Below are positions 8,903-17,496 of a stretch of 64,000 nt of DNA, in pieces. The DNA is taken from contig JACKQF010000009.1 of assembly GCA_024232965.1 (NCBI GenBank), forward strand, positions 62,001 through 126,000, read 5' to 3'. Each line of letters opens with the position of its first letter. Positions within the stretch are counted from its first letter, which is position 1. Source of the stretch: Verrucomicrobiaceae bacterium. GTDB taxonomy: Bacteria; Verrucomicrobiota; Verrucomicrobiia; Verrucomicrobiales; Verrucomicrobiaceae. The position numbers and the translations under genes were made by a program. The notes below the pieces were generated by a model that saw nothing but the letters and a program-made list of their open reading frames with translations, ran no database searches and was not told the DNA's origin.

Positions 8903-10207
8903 ATGCCAACCAACACCACTCCACCCGTCACTCGTCGTGAGTTTCTCCGTCATTCTGCCAAGATCGCGGCCCCATTGATCGTCGCACCCTCGGTGTTGGG
9001 GCGCGCTGGGGCCGTCGCGCCGAATTCTAGGATTCAGTTGGCCTGTATCGGTACGGGTGGGCAGGGCACCAGCAATCTGCGCGCCTTCCTGACGGACGAG
9101 CGTGTGCAAGTCGTTGGCATCGCAGACGTCGATGACGAGCATCGCGCCGCTGCGGCTAAGCTGGCAGGCTTGAAGATGGAACAGACCACACGCGACTTTC
9201 GCGAGATCATCGGGCGTGGTGATGTCGATGTGATCATGAACGCCACGCCAGATCATTGGCATTCGAATGTCGTCACGGCAGCAGCTCGTGCGGGCAAAGA
9301 TTTGTATTCAGAAAAGCCACTGGCAGCCAGTATCGCTGAGGGGCGTGCCATGTGCATTGCGGTGGAAAAACATCAGCGAATCCTCCAGTGCGGCACATGG
9401 CGTCGATCTGGGCTGAAGGTTCGGATGGCCTGTGAACTGGTGCGCAACGGCTACATCGGCACTTTGAAAGAGATCGAAGTCGGTGTGCCAGGCACCTTCG
9501 CCATTCGCGGCGGCTACACTGGAATGGAGGAGACTCAACCTGTGCCCGCCCATCTCGACTACGCACGTTGGCTAGGGCCGGCAGCGGAGCGACCTTACAC
9601 CGCTGCACGCTGCCATTTCAATTTCCGTTGGATCGAGGAATATGCACCGGGCTACATCACCGATTGGGGGGCTCACTTCCTGGATGTTGCCCAGTGGGGA
9701 GCGGGAATGGATGAAACTTCACCGACCGAAATCGACGCTACTGAGGTGCGTCGCCGAAAAACGGGGATCTATGATGCGGCGGAAGGTTTCCGGATTGAGT
9801 ATCACTACGCAAACGGGCTCAAGGTCGTGATGCTGAGCACTGATGACAAGACCAAGTGGGGCACACGTTTCATTGGCAGTGAAGGCTGGATTTTCACCGA
9901 GAACGAAACGCTGAAGGCGAGCTCCATCGATATCCTCCGCATCAAAATGAAGGACAACGATGTGCGCTTGTATGAATCAAAGAATCACCATCGCAATTTC
10001 ATCGATTGTGTATTGTCTCGAAAAACGCCTGCGGCCCCAGCTCCCGTGGCTCAGCGTGCGGCGACGGTTTGTCATCTCGGTGCCATATCCGCCGTCTTGA
10101 AACGTCCGCTGAAGTTTGATCCCGCAGCGGAGAACTTTGGTAGCGATGCCGACGCCAACGCACTGCTCATCCGACCCATGCGTGACGAGTGGAAGCTGAC
10201 GGCCTAA
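8903..10207 (+). CDS. Tat-exported Gfo/Idh/MocA-family oxidoreductase
   Basis: This 434-residue protein opens with a twin-arginine signal (TRREFLRHSAKIAAPLIVA), so it is probably exported folded with its cofactor. The Rossmann fold shows IGTGGQGTSNL at about 48-58. The family EKP motif (SEKPLAASIAEG) holds the conserved Lys near the active site. The C-terminal substrate domain includes TDWGAHFLDVAQWG, typical of the large planctomycete/verrucomicrobial branch. Members oxidise or reduce sugars and polyols with NAD(P); the substrate cannot be told from sequence. It immediately precedes a secreted CocE-like hydrolase. Confidence 0.92.
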   Translation: MPTNTTPPVTRREFLRHSAKIAAPLIVAPSVLGRAGAVAPNSRIQLACIGTGGQGTSNLRAFLTDERVQVVGIADVDDEHRAAAAKLAGLKMEQTTRDFREIIGRGDVDVIMNATPDHWHSNVVTAAARAGKDLYSEKPLAASIAEGRAMCIAVEKHQRILQCGTWRRSGLKVRMACELVRNGYIGTLKEIEVGVPGTFAIRGGYTGMEETQPVPAHLDYARWLGPAAERPYTAARCHFNFRWIEEYAPGYITDWGAHFLDVAQWGAGMDETSPTEIDATEVRRRKTGIYDAAEGFRIEYHYANGLKVVMLSTDDKTKWGTRFIGSEGWIFTENETLKASSIDILRIKMKDNDVRLYESKNHHRNFIDCVLSRKTPAAPAPVAQRAATVCHLGAISAVLKRPLKFDPAAENFGSDADANALLIRPMRDEWKLTA

Positions 10208-10225
10208 TTGAAAAGAGCCCAGCCT

Positions 10226-12100
10226 ATGAATGTTAGATTCTTCCTCCAGATCATAGCTCTTTCGAGCTTCGTGCCAATCATGTCTGCGAGGGAAGCGCCG
10301 CCGCCTTCTGACATTGTGGTGGAGACCAATGTCATGGTGCCAATGCGCGACGGTGTGAAACTGGCGACGGATATCTATCGTCCGGCCAAGGATGGGGTCG
10401 CCGTTGCGGAAAAACTGCCCGTCATCCTCACTCGGCTCCCATACAACAAAGATGGTGCGAAACGGCACGGCCAGTACTTTGCCCAGCACGGCTATATCTT
10501 TGTTGCCCAGGATACGCGGGGTCGTTACGCCAGCGAGGGCGTTTGGCACTGGATGACGGACGATGGCCCCGACGGTGTGGACTGTGCTGCCTGGATCATT
10601 TCCCAGCCTTGGAGCGATGCTAAAATCGGCATGATCGGTACCAGCTACGTTGGCGGCACTCAGCACGCAATGGCGCTGGCCGATGCTCCTGGTTTATCCA
10701 CCGTGATCCCGGTGGATGCTGTCTCAAACTGCGGTGTTCAGTCCATGCGCAATGCCGGCGCGTTCGAACTGCGATTTTGGAATTGGATCATGCTGAACGG
10801 TGGTCGGGGCAGCAATGCGGCTCAGGACGCGGGCACTGAAGCCGTGCTGAAAGAGATGGCGGACAACCGCCTCAGCTACCTCGCGCGATTGCCGCTGCGC
10901 CCAGGGATGACACCACTGAAACTCGCCCCCGAATACGAAGATTGGCTGGTGCAGGCCATGCGGCATCCGGCGAACGATGACTTTTGGAAACAGAACAACA
11001 TCATCGATCATGCGGCCGCGTATAAGGACATCCCCGTCTATCTGGTCGGAGGTTGGTACGATTCATGGGCTGGGAACACCACGTCAAACTTCCGAGCCCT
11101 GACTGCTGTCTTGAAGAGTGATGTTTATCTGATCATGGGGCCGTGGATCCACGGACAGCAGGCGAAGAGTTCGCATGGCCAGGTGGATTTCGGATCGGAT
11201 GCCGCCATCGCTGACGAGCTGGCTTGGCGGTTGGAGTGGTATGATCACACGCTGAAGGGGAAGGATAACAGCGTCGGCAAGGATGCTCCCTTTGCGACTC
11301 GGGTCCGCTATTTCACGATGGGTCGCGGCGATGACCATAAGACGCCGGAAGGACGGCTATTCCATGGGGGCTCATGGCGGGAGTCAAACATTTGGCCCCC
11401 AGCCGGGGTCATGTCTGTGCCTTACTACTTTGGGAGCGATGGTGAGCTCTCTACCACTCCACCCAAAGCGGCAGACTCCCAGACCAGTTACGTTTTTGAC
11501 CCGGCTGAGCCCGTGCCGACCATCGGTGGAAACATATCTAGTGGCGATGGCATCATGCTCCAAGGTGGGTGGGATCAGCGAGGAGGTCCGCATGTATGGA
11601 ATTGGCAGCTGCCCTTGCCTCTTTCAGCCCGGAATGATATCCTCGTGTTCCAGACTGAACCTTTGACCGAGGACGTTGAGGTCACCGGAGAGTTGGAGGT
11701 TAAACTCTGGATCTCTTCGGATGCTGTGGACACCGATTTCACCGCGAAGCTCATCGACGTCTGTCCGGCCTCTGCAGATTGGCCCGGCGGCTTTGATTTA
11801 AACATCGCCGACGGCATCTGTCGCGCCCGCTTCCGCGAGTCCTTGACCAGCGAGTCGCTCATGGAGCCGGGCAAGATTTATCCGCTAACCGTGCGGCTCT
11901 ACCCCACGAGCAACGTCTTCAAAAAGGGCCATCGCATCCGGGTGGATGTGAGTAGCAGCAACTTTCCTCGGTTCGACATCAACCCTAACACCGGCGAGCC
12001 CCTGGGTAATAACCGACGCACCCAGAAAGCAGTGAACACACTCTACCATGATCGCGATCATCCTTCCCACATTTTGCTTCCGATCGCTCCTGCTGACTGA
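10226..12100 (+). CDS. CocE/NonD-family (X-Pro dipeptidyl-peptidase-like) secreted hydrolase
   Basis: This 624-residue serine hydrolase has an N-terminal signal (MNVRFFLQIIALSSFVPIMSA). The alpha/beta-hydrolase core begins with the family hallmark VPMRDGVKLATDIYRP. The nucleophile elbow is GTSYVGG (about S140), and the acid and His lie around GWYDSW and GPWIHGQ. The C-terminal jelly-roll domain typical of X-Pro dipeptidyl-peptidases and cocaine esterase ends with RIRVDVSSSNFPRFDINPN. Known relatives cleave esters, amides or Xaa-Pro peptides; the substrate here is unknown. ATG at 10226 is chosen over a TTG at 10208 because it puts the signal peptide at the start. Confidence 0.9.
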   Translation: MNVRFFLQIIALSSFVPIMSAREAPPPSDIVVETNVMVPMRDGVKLATDIYRPAKDGVAVAEKLPVILTRLPYNKDGAKRHGQYFAQHGYIFVAQDTRGRYASEGVWHWMTDDGPDGVDCAAWIISQPWSDAKIGMIGTSYVGGTQHAMALADAPGLSTVIPVDAVSNCGVQSMRNAGAFELRFWNWIMLNGGRGSNAAQDAGTEAVLKEMADNRLSYLARLPLRPGMTPLKLAPEYEDWLVQAMRHPANDDFWKQNNIIDHAAAYKDIPVYLVGGWYDSWAGNTTSNFRALTAVLKSDVYLIMGPWIHGQQAKSSHGQVDFGSDAAIADELAWRLEWYDHTLKGKDNSVGKDAPFATRVRYFTMGRGDDHKTPEGRLFHGGSWRESNIWPPAGVMSVPYYFGSDGELSTTPPKAADSQTSYVFDPAEPVPTIGGNISSGDGIMLQGGWDQRGGPHVWNWQLPLPLSARNDILVFQTEPLTEDVEVTGELEVKLWISSDAVDTDFTAKLIDVCPASADWPGGFDLNIADGICRARFRESLTSESLMEPGKIYPLTVRLYPTSNVFKKGHRIRVDVSSSNFPRFDINPNTGEPLGNNRRTQKAVNTLYHDRDHPSHILLPIAPAD

Positions 12101-12288
12101 TCCCAAAAGGTTCGCTTGGTGACCTGTCAGCTGGAATGGTGGCAGATTCGCAGCTGCGAGTATTCGTTGACGGCTCGAAACCGGAAGTGACTGGGGCGGG
12201 AGTTCTTGTTGGAAGCCTTTATGTCGTCTTTGCCGGATCAGTCAAGGTGGTGGAGTATTTTCGATCTCGCTGAGACTGTCGAGCCAGA

Positions 12289-13077
12289 CTAATTCTCTGA
12301 GTAAAGAAAGGTGGTCAATGGGCTTGTCGCGCTGGCTTCGGTCGCTGCCTCTGCGAGCCCGATCTCGTAGGCCGCTCGGCCAGCTTCACAGGCGGCTTTG
12401 AAGGCTGAGGCCATGCGTGCGGGATCGCTAGCGATGGCGATGGCGGTATTCACCAAGACGGCATCTGCGCCCATTTCAAAGGCTTCTGCTGCGTGGCTGG
12501 GGGCACCGATGCCGGCATCGACGACGACGGGAACGGTCGCTTGGGCGAGGATGATTTCGATCTGACCACGGGTCGTAATGCCCTGATGAGAGCCGATCGG
12601 CGAACCGAGCGGCATCACTGTTGCAGTGCCGATGTCCTGGAGTCGCCGAGCTAGCACAGGGTCTGCGTTGATGTAAGGCAGGACGTTGAATCCCTCTTTG
12701 ACGAGGATTTCCGCGGCTTTCAGCGTTTCGATCGGATCTGGTAGCAGGTAGCGAGGGTCAGGGTGGATCTCTAGCTTGACCCAATTTGGCATCCCTGCTG
12801 CGACGGCGAGTCTGGCGAGACGGACCGCCTCTTCGGCCGTATTTGCCCCGCTGGTGTTGGGCAGCAGGAGGACATTGTCGGGGATGAAATCGAGGATGTT
12901 GGCAAAGGGATCTCCCTGGCCAGTGAGGTCAGCACGGCGGAGGGCGACGGTGACGATCTCGGTGCCCGAGGCAATGATGGCCTGGCGCATGAGTTCCCCC
13001 GAGGCAAATTTTCCAGTGCCGAGCATGAGTCTCGACTGGAAAACCCGCCCGGCGATGGTGAGTGGGGCGTTGGCCAT
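12289..13077 (-). CDS. thiG: Thiazole synthase
   Basis: ThiG condenses deoxyxylulose 5-phosphate, dehydroglycine and ThiS-thiocarboxylate into the thiazole phosphate of thiamine. The 262-residue product starts MANAPLTIAGRVFQSRLMLG, and has the Schiff-base Lys in NWVKLEIHPD (K101), the family stretch INADPVLARRLQDIGTATVM, and GSPIGSHQGI for phosphate binding. The start at 13077 sits 1 base after the stop of the upstream chdC gene, so the two are very likely translated from one message. No ThiS, ThiF, ThiH or ThiO gene is visible nearby, and no TPP riboswitch was recognised. Confidence 0.95.
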   Translation of the reverse strand: MANAPLTIAGRVFQSRLMLGTGKFASGELMRQAIIASGTEIVTVALRRADLTGQGDPFANILDFIPDNVLLLPNTSGANTAEEAVRLARLAVAAGMPNWVKLEIHPDPRYLLPDPIETLKAAEILVKEGFNVLPYINADPVLARRLQDIGTATVMPLGSPIGSHQGITTRGQIEIILAQATVPVVVDAGIGAPSHAAEAFEMGADAVLVNTAIAIASDPARMASAFKAACEAGRAAYEIGLAEAATEASATSPLTTFLYSEN

Positions 13078-13078
13078 T

Positions 13079-13936
13079 TCAGCGCAATTGCAGGCGTTCG
13101 AGGAGCTCAGGAAGGTCGAGTTGGAGGCCGATGTAAAAGTCACCAAAGTCGGCGAAGATGGCGCTGACTTCATCGAAACGCATCTCATAGACGATGCTCT
13201 TGATCTGGAAAATATCGTGGGCAAAGAGCGTGACGCTCCACTCATGGGTGTCGAGCCCCGTGGAGCCGGTAATCAGTTGGCGCACCTTGCCGGCGTATTT
13301 ACGCCCGCTTTTGGCATGGCCGGCCATGAACTCGCGGCGTTTGGCGAATTCGGTGGCATACCAGTTAGCACCGACATCGCGACGCTTGCTCATGGGGTAG
13401 AAGCACATCACTGGCCAATCGGGCATGTTGGGGTAGAGACGGTCGTTGAAGTACTTGCTCATGTGCGCCTTCCACTCAGCCAGTTTGGCGGTATGGACTT
13501 CGCTGCCAACTTCGACGCCTTCGGCGGCGGCGATGCGGGCTGAGGCGTCTTCTTCTTTTTCAGAGTACTCTGTCCACTCCGTCATGGAGAGGTAGCTATA
13601 GACGGGGTTCAAGACATCAGGCCCTAGCGCGAGGTTGAGGCGTTTTTCGAATCGGTTGGCATCGTGCAGGCTTGGCGTCAGAAGCATGAGCCCAAGATCT
13701 GCCTTGGGGCCGACGATTGCCAGGGAGATGAGTTGGGTCTTTTCTGCGCTGCGGATGTCTGCCAGCGTGGAGGTGAAATGGGTCAGGCGCTCGCGCTTTT
13801 CTTCGGGGGTGAGGGCTGCCCAGAAACCGTGGTCGATGTTGTAAAAGAGGTGCTGCACGACCCATCCTTCTTGCGGGATCAAGGTGGCACGGTCAGGCGG
13901 AGTGTAGGCGGCGGGGGCGTGGGTGGGGTTGGACAT
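13079..13936 (-). CDS. chdC: Coproheme decarboxylase (HemQ/chlorite-dismutase family)
   Basis: ChdC uses hydrogen peroxide to decarboxylate two propionates of coproheme, the last step of the coproporphyrin-dependent heme pathway. The 285-residue protein carries the family core CFYPMSKRR, with the catalytic Tyr (Y180), M182 and K184 matching the Y-P-M-x-K of Listeria ChdC. The proximal His lies in GHAKSGRKYAGKV (H207), followed by ITGSTGLDTHEW and YEMRFDEVSA. True chlorite dismutases lack the YPM-K set, so decarboxylase is the better reading. It leads a two-gene message with thiG. Confidence 0.93.
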   Translation of the reverse strand: MSNPTHAPAAYTPPDRATLIPQEGWVVQHLFYNIDHGFWAALTPEEKRERLTHFTSTLADIRSAEKTQLISLAIVGPKADLGLMLLTPSLHDANRFEKRLNLALGPDVLNPVYSYLSMTEWTEYSEKEEDASARIAAAEGVEVGSEVHTAKLAEWKAHMSKYFNDRLYPNMPDWPVMCFYPMSKRRDVGANWYATEFAKRREFMAGHAKSGRKYAGKVRQLITGSTGLDTHEWSVTLFAHDIFQIKSIVYEMRFDEVSAIFADFGDFYIGLQLDLPELLERLQLR

Positions 13937-14222
13937 GGGGCGTATTTTGTCGGTAGGCTCTGCACTTTGCCGAAGGTTCGGGCAGGATCAACTGTTCATC
14001 ACGCGGAGAATCGGATCTTGCTTGTGGGCGGTATTCGTCCCTTTTTGACGAAGAATCGCCCGGATTGGTCGGTTTTTGCGCTCTACTGTGCGGAAAAGGA
14101 TAGCAGGGGTGAGATTCGGTGCCCGGGAACCTGAATGAGGGTGAAACTCATTGACCTTTTCAAAAAAAGGGCCTCAGTGCGCGGCCCCTTTAGAACCCGT
14201 TCCTTTATTCCTCTTCACATAC

Positions 14223-15125
14223 ATGGATTCAGAGTCAGTTGAACCTATTGTGCGTCCAGTCAATCGCGGCTGGGTTGCTGTTTTTGTTATTGGCCCTTTT
14301 CTGGCAGTGATTGCAGGCGCGATCATGACCGTCAAGAACGGGGCTAGTTGGGTGCCGCTCATGGTTGCAGCGGTCTATTATTCTCTGACAGTGTGGGGGA
14401 TCGGTCTCGGCTTCCATCGGTTGTTCACTCACCGTGCGTTTCGTGCAAATCGTGTGATTGAATTTGGGCTCGCCTTTTTGGGCTCAATGTCCGCTCAGGG
14501 GTCCGTCCTTCGCTGGTGTGCGGTGCACCGTCGCCACCACCAGTATTCCGATCATGACGGCGATCCGCATTCTCCTCACACTGAGGGCGAAGGTGTCAAG
14601 GGCTTGCTGAAGGGCATGTGGCACTCGCACATGGGCTGGTTGTTCCGTGAGAATCCTCCTGCGCTCGATAAGGCGGTCGCAGACTTAGCGAAAGACAAGA
14701 TGGTGATGTGGGTGGACCGGATGTTCCCGGCGATCACGCTCTTTAGCTTGTTTTCGCCCGCTCTGGTGGGCTGGCTGCTCACTGGCACCTGGGAAGGCAC
14801 GTTGGCGACTTGGATCTGGGCTGGCCCGATCCGCATCTTCTTGTTCCACCACGTGACTTGGTCTGTGAATTCAGTCTGCCACCTTTGGGGTGCCCGTCCT
14901 TTTAAAACAAAGGACCAATCCCGCAATCACCCTATCGTTGCTCTCCTGAGCTTTGGCGAAGGCTGGCACAACAACCACCATGCGTTCCCGAACAGTGCAC
15001 GTTGTGGTATGGCCTGGTGGGAGATCGATATTTCCTACATGCTCCTCTGGACCTGGGAAAAACTTGGCTTGGCATGGGATTTGCACCTGCCGGAGGCTGC
15101 GCTGGCGGAACGTCGCCGCAATTGA
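14223..15125 (+). CDS. Membrane fatty-acid desaturase (delta-9 acyl-lipid/acyl-CoA type)
   Basis: This 300-residue integral membrane di-iron enzyme introduces a cis double bond into fatty acyl chains, adjusting membrane fluidity. All three His boxes are present: HRLFTH (H65, H70), HRRHH (H102, H105, H106) and HNNHH (H249, H252, H253). Hydrophobic segments lie at about 17-60 and 165-215. The ATG at 14223 is chosen; the reading frame extends upstream to a TTG but that stretch does not resemble the family. A hairpin with arms AAAGGGCC (14166-14173) and GGCCCCTTT (14183-14191) lies just upstream and might affect expression. The ferredoxin gene 95 bases downstream could be its electron donor. Confidence 0.93.
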   Translation: MDSESVEPIVRPVNRGWVAVFVIGPFLAVIAGAIMTVKNGASWVPLMVAAVYYSLTVWGIGLGFHRLFTHRAFRANRVIEFGLAFLGSMSAQGSVLRWCAVHRRHHQYSDHDGDPHSPHTEGEGVKGLLKGMWHSHMGWLFRENPPALDKAVADLAKDKMVMWVDRMFPAITLFSLFSPALVGWLLTGTWEGTLATWIWAGPIRIFLFHHVTWSVNSVCHLWGARPFKTKDQSRNHPIVALLSFGEGWHNNHHAFPNSARCGMAWWEIDISYMLLWTWEKLGLAWDLHLPEAALAERRRN

Positions 15126-15220
15126 ACGTTCATTTTAAAATCTCGTTCAATTTCTCATTGCAACGATTGAACAGGGAATTATCATCCCGGCCCCGAAACC
15201 TGAACCCATACCTTTGAATC

Positions 15221-15457
15221 ATGGCCGACGCCGCTAACAAATACTCCCAGAACGTCTCCGGTGCATACTACGTGGACGATCAATGCATTGATTGTGACCT
15301 TTGCCGCGAGACTGCGCCGGCTAACTTCAAGCGTGACGATGACGGAGGTCACTCCTACCTTTACAAGCAGCCTGAGAACGACGACGAGCGCGCACAGTGC
15401 GATGAAGCCCTTCAAGGTTGCCCTGTCGAAGCCATTGGCAACGATGGTGAGGAGTAG
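15221..15457 (+). CDS. Small [4Fe-4S] ferredoxin
   Basis: This 78-residue acidic protein has the single-cluster ferredoxin pattern: CIDCDLC (C22, C25, C28) and a distal CPVEAIG Cys (C67), with an extra Cys at C60 that may form a disulfide or replace a ligand. It is a soluble one-electron carrier. Its position right after the desaturase suggests, but does not prove, that it feeds electrons to that enzyme. A strong terminator follows. Confidence 0.92.
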   Translation: MADAANKYSQNVSGAYYVDDQCIDCDLCRETAPANFKRDDDGGHSYLYKQPENDDERAQCDEALQGCPVEAIGNDGEE

Positions 15458-15481
15458 TCCTCGTCGTTTTTGACTTCTTTT

Positions 15482-15537
15482 AAACCTCCAGAGGTGCTTG
15501 CTCAGTGTTTGGGCAGGAACTCTGGGGGTTTTGTTTT
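15482..15537 (+). terminator. Intrinsic terminator after the ferredoxin gene
   Basis: The arms AAACCTCCAGAG (15482-15493) and CTCTGGGGGTTT (15520-15531) pair with one G-T wobble and run into TTTTGTTTTTTA. Confidence 0.85.
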
Positions 15538-15583
15538 TTAGTGGCGTTAGCGCTCAGCCGCACGCACAGTGGTCGGGTCCATT

Positions 15584-15973
15584 ATGCCTTCCCCACCTGA
15601 TCCCAGACTGCCCGCATTCGCTGATGTGCGGAGACATCGAATGCTGACGGCGTGGCGTGGTGTGGAGCCGGGTCTACTGGGGGACATGCCGACGCGGACG
15701 GTGTCGGATATGGTGGGAAAGGTGGTGGCGCAGAGTGGGATCAACGAACGATTGAAGCTTGAGGAGGTCCAAAATGCGTGGCAGGAGGTCGTGGGCGATT
15801 TTCTTTATGGTCAATCAAAGCCCGACACGATCCAGCGAGGCGTCTTGGTGGTGCGTGTGCTGCAGCCGGCGGTCCACCACGCGTTGATGCAGGAGCGGCC
15901 CCGAATTCTGAAGCGTTTGCGAGAAAAGCTTGGGCAGAATTTCCTCAAAGAAGTGCGGTTCAAGCATGGTTGA
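15584..15973 (+). CDS. DUF721/DciA-like protein
   Basis: This 129-residue protein has a DUF721 core (about 40-129): KLEEVQNAWQEVVGDFL, followed by GVLVVRVLQPAVHHALMQER and ILKRLREKLG. DUF721 includes DciA, the ancestral bacterial loader or partner of the replicative helicase DnaB, which binds DNA through a KH-like fold. Assigning that role here is inference from family membership; no dnaA, gyrB or recF gene is next to it, unlike many dciA loci. The ATG at 15584 is favoured over an upstream GTG. The DUF2868 gene starts 22 bases after its stop. Confidence 0.8.
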   Translation: MPSPPDPRLPAFADVRRHRMLTAWRGVEPGLLGDMPTRTVSDMVGKVVAQSGINERLKLEEVQNAWQEVVGDFLYGQSKPDTIQRGVLVVRVLQPAVHHALMQERPRILKRLREKLGQNFLKEVRFKHG

Positions 15974-15994
15974 TATCGCTGCGGTTATCACACA

Positions 15995-17473
15995 ATGAGA
16001 TGGAATGACTGGCTGCGCGTTTGTGCCTGGCGGGCTCTTGAAGAGGGCGACGTCGAGGGTGGATTGGTCTCAGTGCAGGCGAGGACCGAGGCGACGACTC
16101 GATGTGCGGGTGAACTTGTATCGGACGAGGTGTCGGCTGGTCGCGATGCAGCGGGGATGATGCGGTTTCTACGGGATCGCGCTCGTGTATTGGACGCTGA
16201 TATCACGACGCAATCGGTCCAGCTCGGTGCCCTGAGGCGACGGTTGATGGTCCCCAAGATTCACTGGGCGCTGGCGCTTGCTGGGTGGGGCGGTGCGGTT
16301 GTGTTGGGATTTGGCATGACCGAACTGGGGCAGGCTGGGGAGTTGAATTTGTTGGCTCTGCCGCTGGTGGGGATCCTTTTGTGGAATGCGCTGGTGATTA
16401 GTTTGAGCCTGATTGTGGAATTCTGGCCTGCGGGCAAGGACCAGGGGCCGGCGGAGGCGACCCCACCGCCGAAGTGGCTGATGTGGCTTGCTGGTGTGCG
16501 GGCGGATGCCAGTGAGGGGGGCGCGAGGGCAATTGTGGCGGAGCGGCATCAGCAGTTGGTATGGCCGGTTGCCTTCCAGAGGTTATGGCTGCGCTTTCGC
16601 GGCTGGTTGCACATTGCGGCCGCTCTGTTGGCGCTAGGAAGTGCAGCAGCGCTGTATGCCCGGGGCTGGGCGCGGGAGTATCGGGCAATGTGGGAGAGCA
16701 CGGTGCTCAAGGATGCTGGCGCGCAAAAGTTTTTCGGGGTCTTGTTTACGCCTGCCTCAAAGGTCCTGGGCTTGGAGCTGCCTTTGGACGAGATCCCTGC
16801 GATGCACCGAACCGGAGACACGGAGGTTTCGGGTGTGCCTGCTCTGCCATGGATCCACCTCTATGCGGGGACGCTTTTGCTGGGCATCATCATGCCGCGA
16901 CTGATGTTGGCGATCTGGGTTGACCGGAGGGCGGCGGCAGAGATCCAGCAGAGGATGCGCGCGCTGCATTGGGAGCGCTATGCGGCGCGGCTACTGCGTG
17001 CGACGGAGGGCGGGGATGATCGAATCCCGGTCTGGACTCATCTGCCTGAGGCGTCATTAACCAACGGCGGCGGGCACTCGAGCGAGCCGCTTGCGCTGAA
17101 GTTGCGCGAGGCCATGGGCGGGCTACTGCGGCTGGACTGGCGCACGCTGATCGCAGGTCAGGAAGAAGAAATGCTGGCGGCCTGGGTGCCTGACACTCCA
17201 CGGGCGGTGTTGATTTTTCAACTGGCAACCACACCGGAAATGGAGGTGCAGCGTGCCTTGTGTGCGCAGGTGAGAGCGCAGTTGCAGGGCAAGTTTGCCG
17301 ATGCGCAGCTCTGGGTTTTGCTGGATGCCCGTGCGCTGGCAAGTCGCTGGACACCGGACCGTTTGGCGGGTCGGGAGAAGCTGTGGCGGGAGACGCTCAG
17401 CGGTGTTGTGGATGAACTTTTGACGGTGGGGAAAGAGGGACCAATCGTACAGCCCCCCTTGCGTAAGCCGTGA
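15995..17473 (+). CDS. DUF2868 multi-pass membrane protein
   Basis: This 492-residue protein has an N-terminal soluble part (about 1-85). Hydrophobic segments follow at about 90-150 (AGWGGAVVLGFGMTEL and LPLVGILLWNALVISLSLIV), 200-220 (LHIAAALLALGSAAALYARG) and 290-310. A soluble C-terminal region resembles a nucleotide-handling or regulatory domain. I recognise it as DUF2868, a family of unknown function that is normally encoded next to a DUF3482 GTPase, exactly as here. The downstream GTPase frame begins before this stop codon, so the two genes are tightly linked. Confidence 0.8.
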   Translation: MRWNDWLRVCAWRALEEGDVEGGLVSVQARTEATTRCAGELVSDEVSAGRDAAGMMRFLRDRARVLDADITTQSVQLGALRRRLMVPKIHWALALAGWGGAVVLGFGMTELGQAGELNLLALPLVGILLWNALVISLSLIVEFWPAGKDQGPAEATPPPKWLMWLAGVRADASEGGARAIVAERHQQLVWPVAFQRLWLRFRGWLHIAAALLALGSAAALYARGWAREYRAMWESTVLKDAGAQKFFGVLFTPASKVLGLELPLDEIPAMHRTGDTEVSGVPALPWIHLYAGTLLLGIIMPRLMLAIWVDRRAAAEIQQRMRALHWERYAARLLRATEGGDDRIPVWTHLPEASLTNGGGHSSEPLALKLREAMGGLLRLDWRTLIAGQEEEMLAAWVPDTPRAVLIFQLATTPEMEVQRALCAQVRAQLQGKFADAQLWVLLDARALASRWTPDRLAGREKLWRETLSGVVDELLTVGKEGPIVQPPLRKP

Positions 17474-17496
17474 GGATGATGCAAAGGAGTCCAAAG

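Noticed and set aside
13937..14222. A TPP riboswitch controlling the thiG message.
   Set aside because: No conserved CTGAGA/ACCTGA core or matching helices were seen upstream of chdC-thiG.
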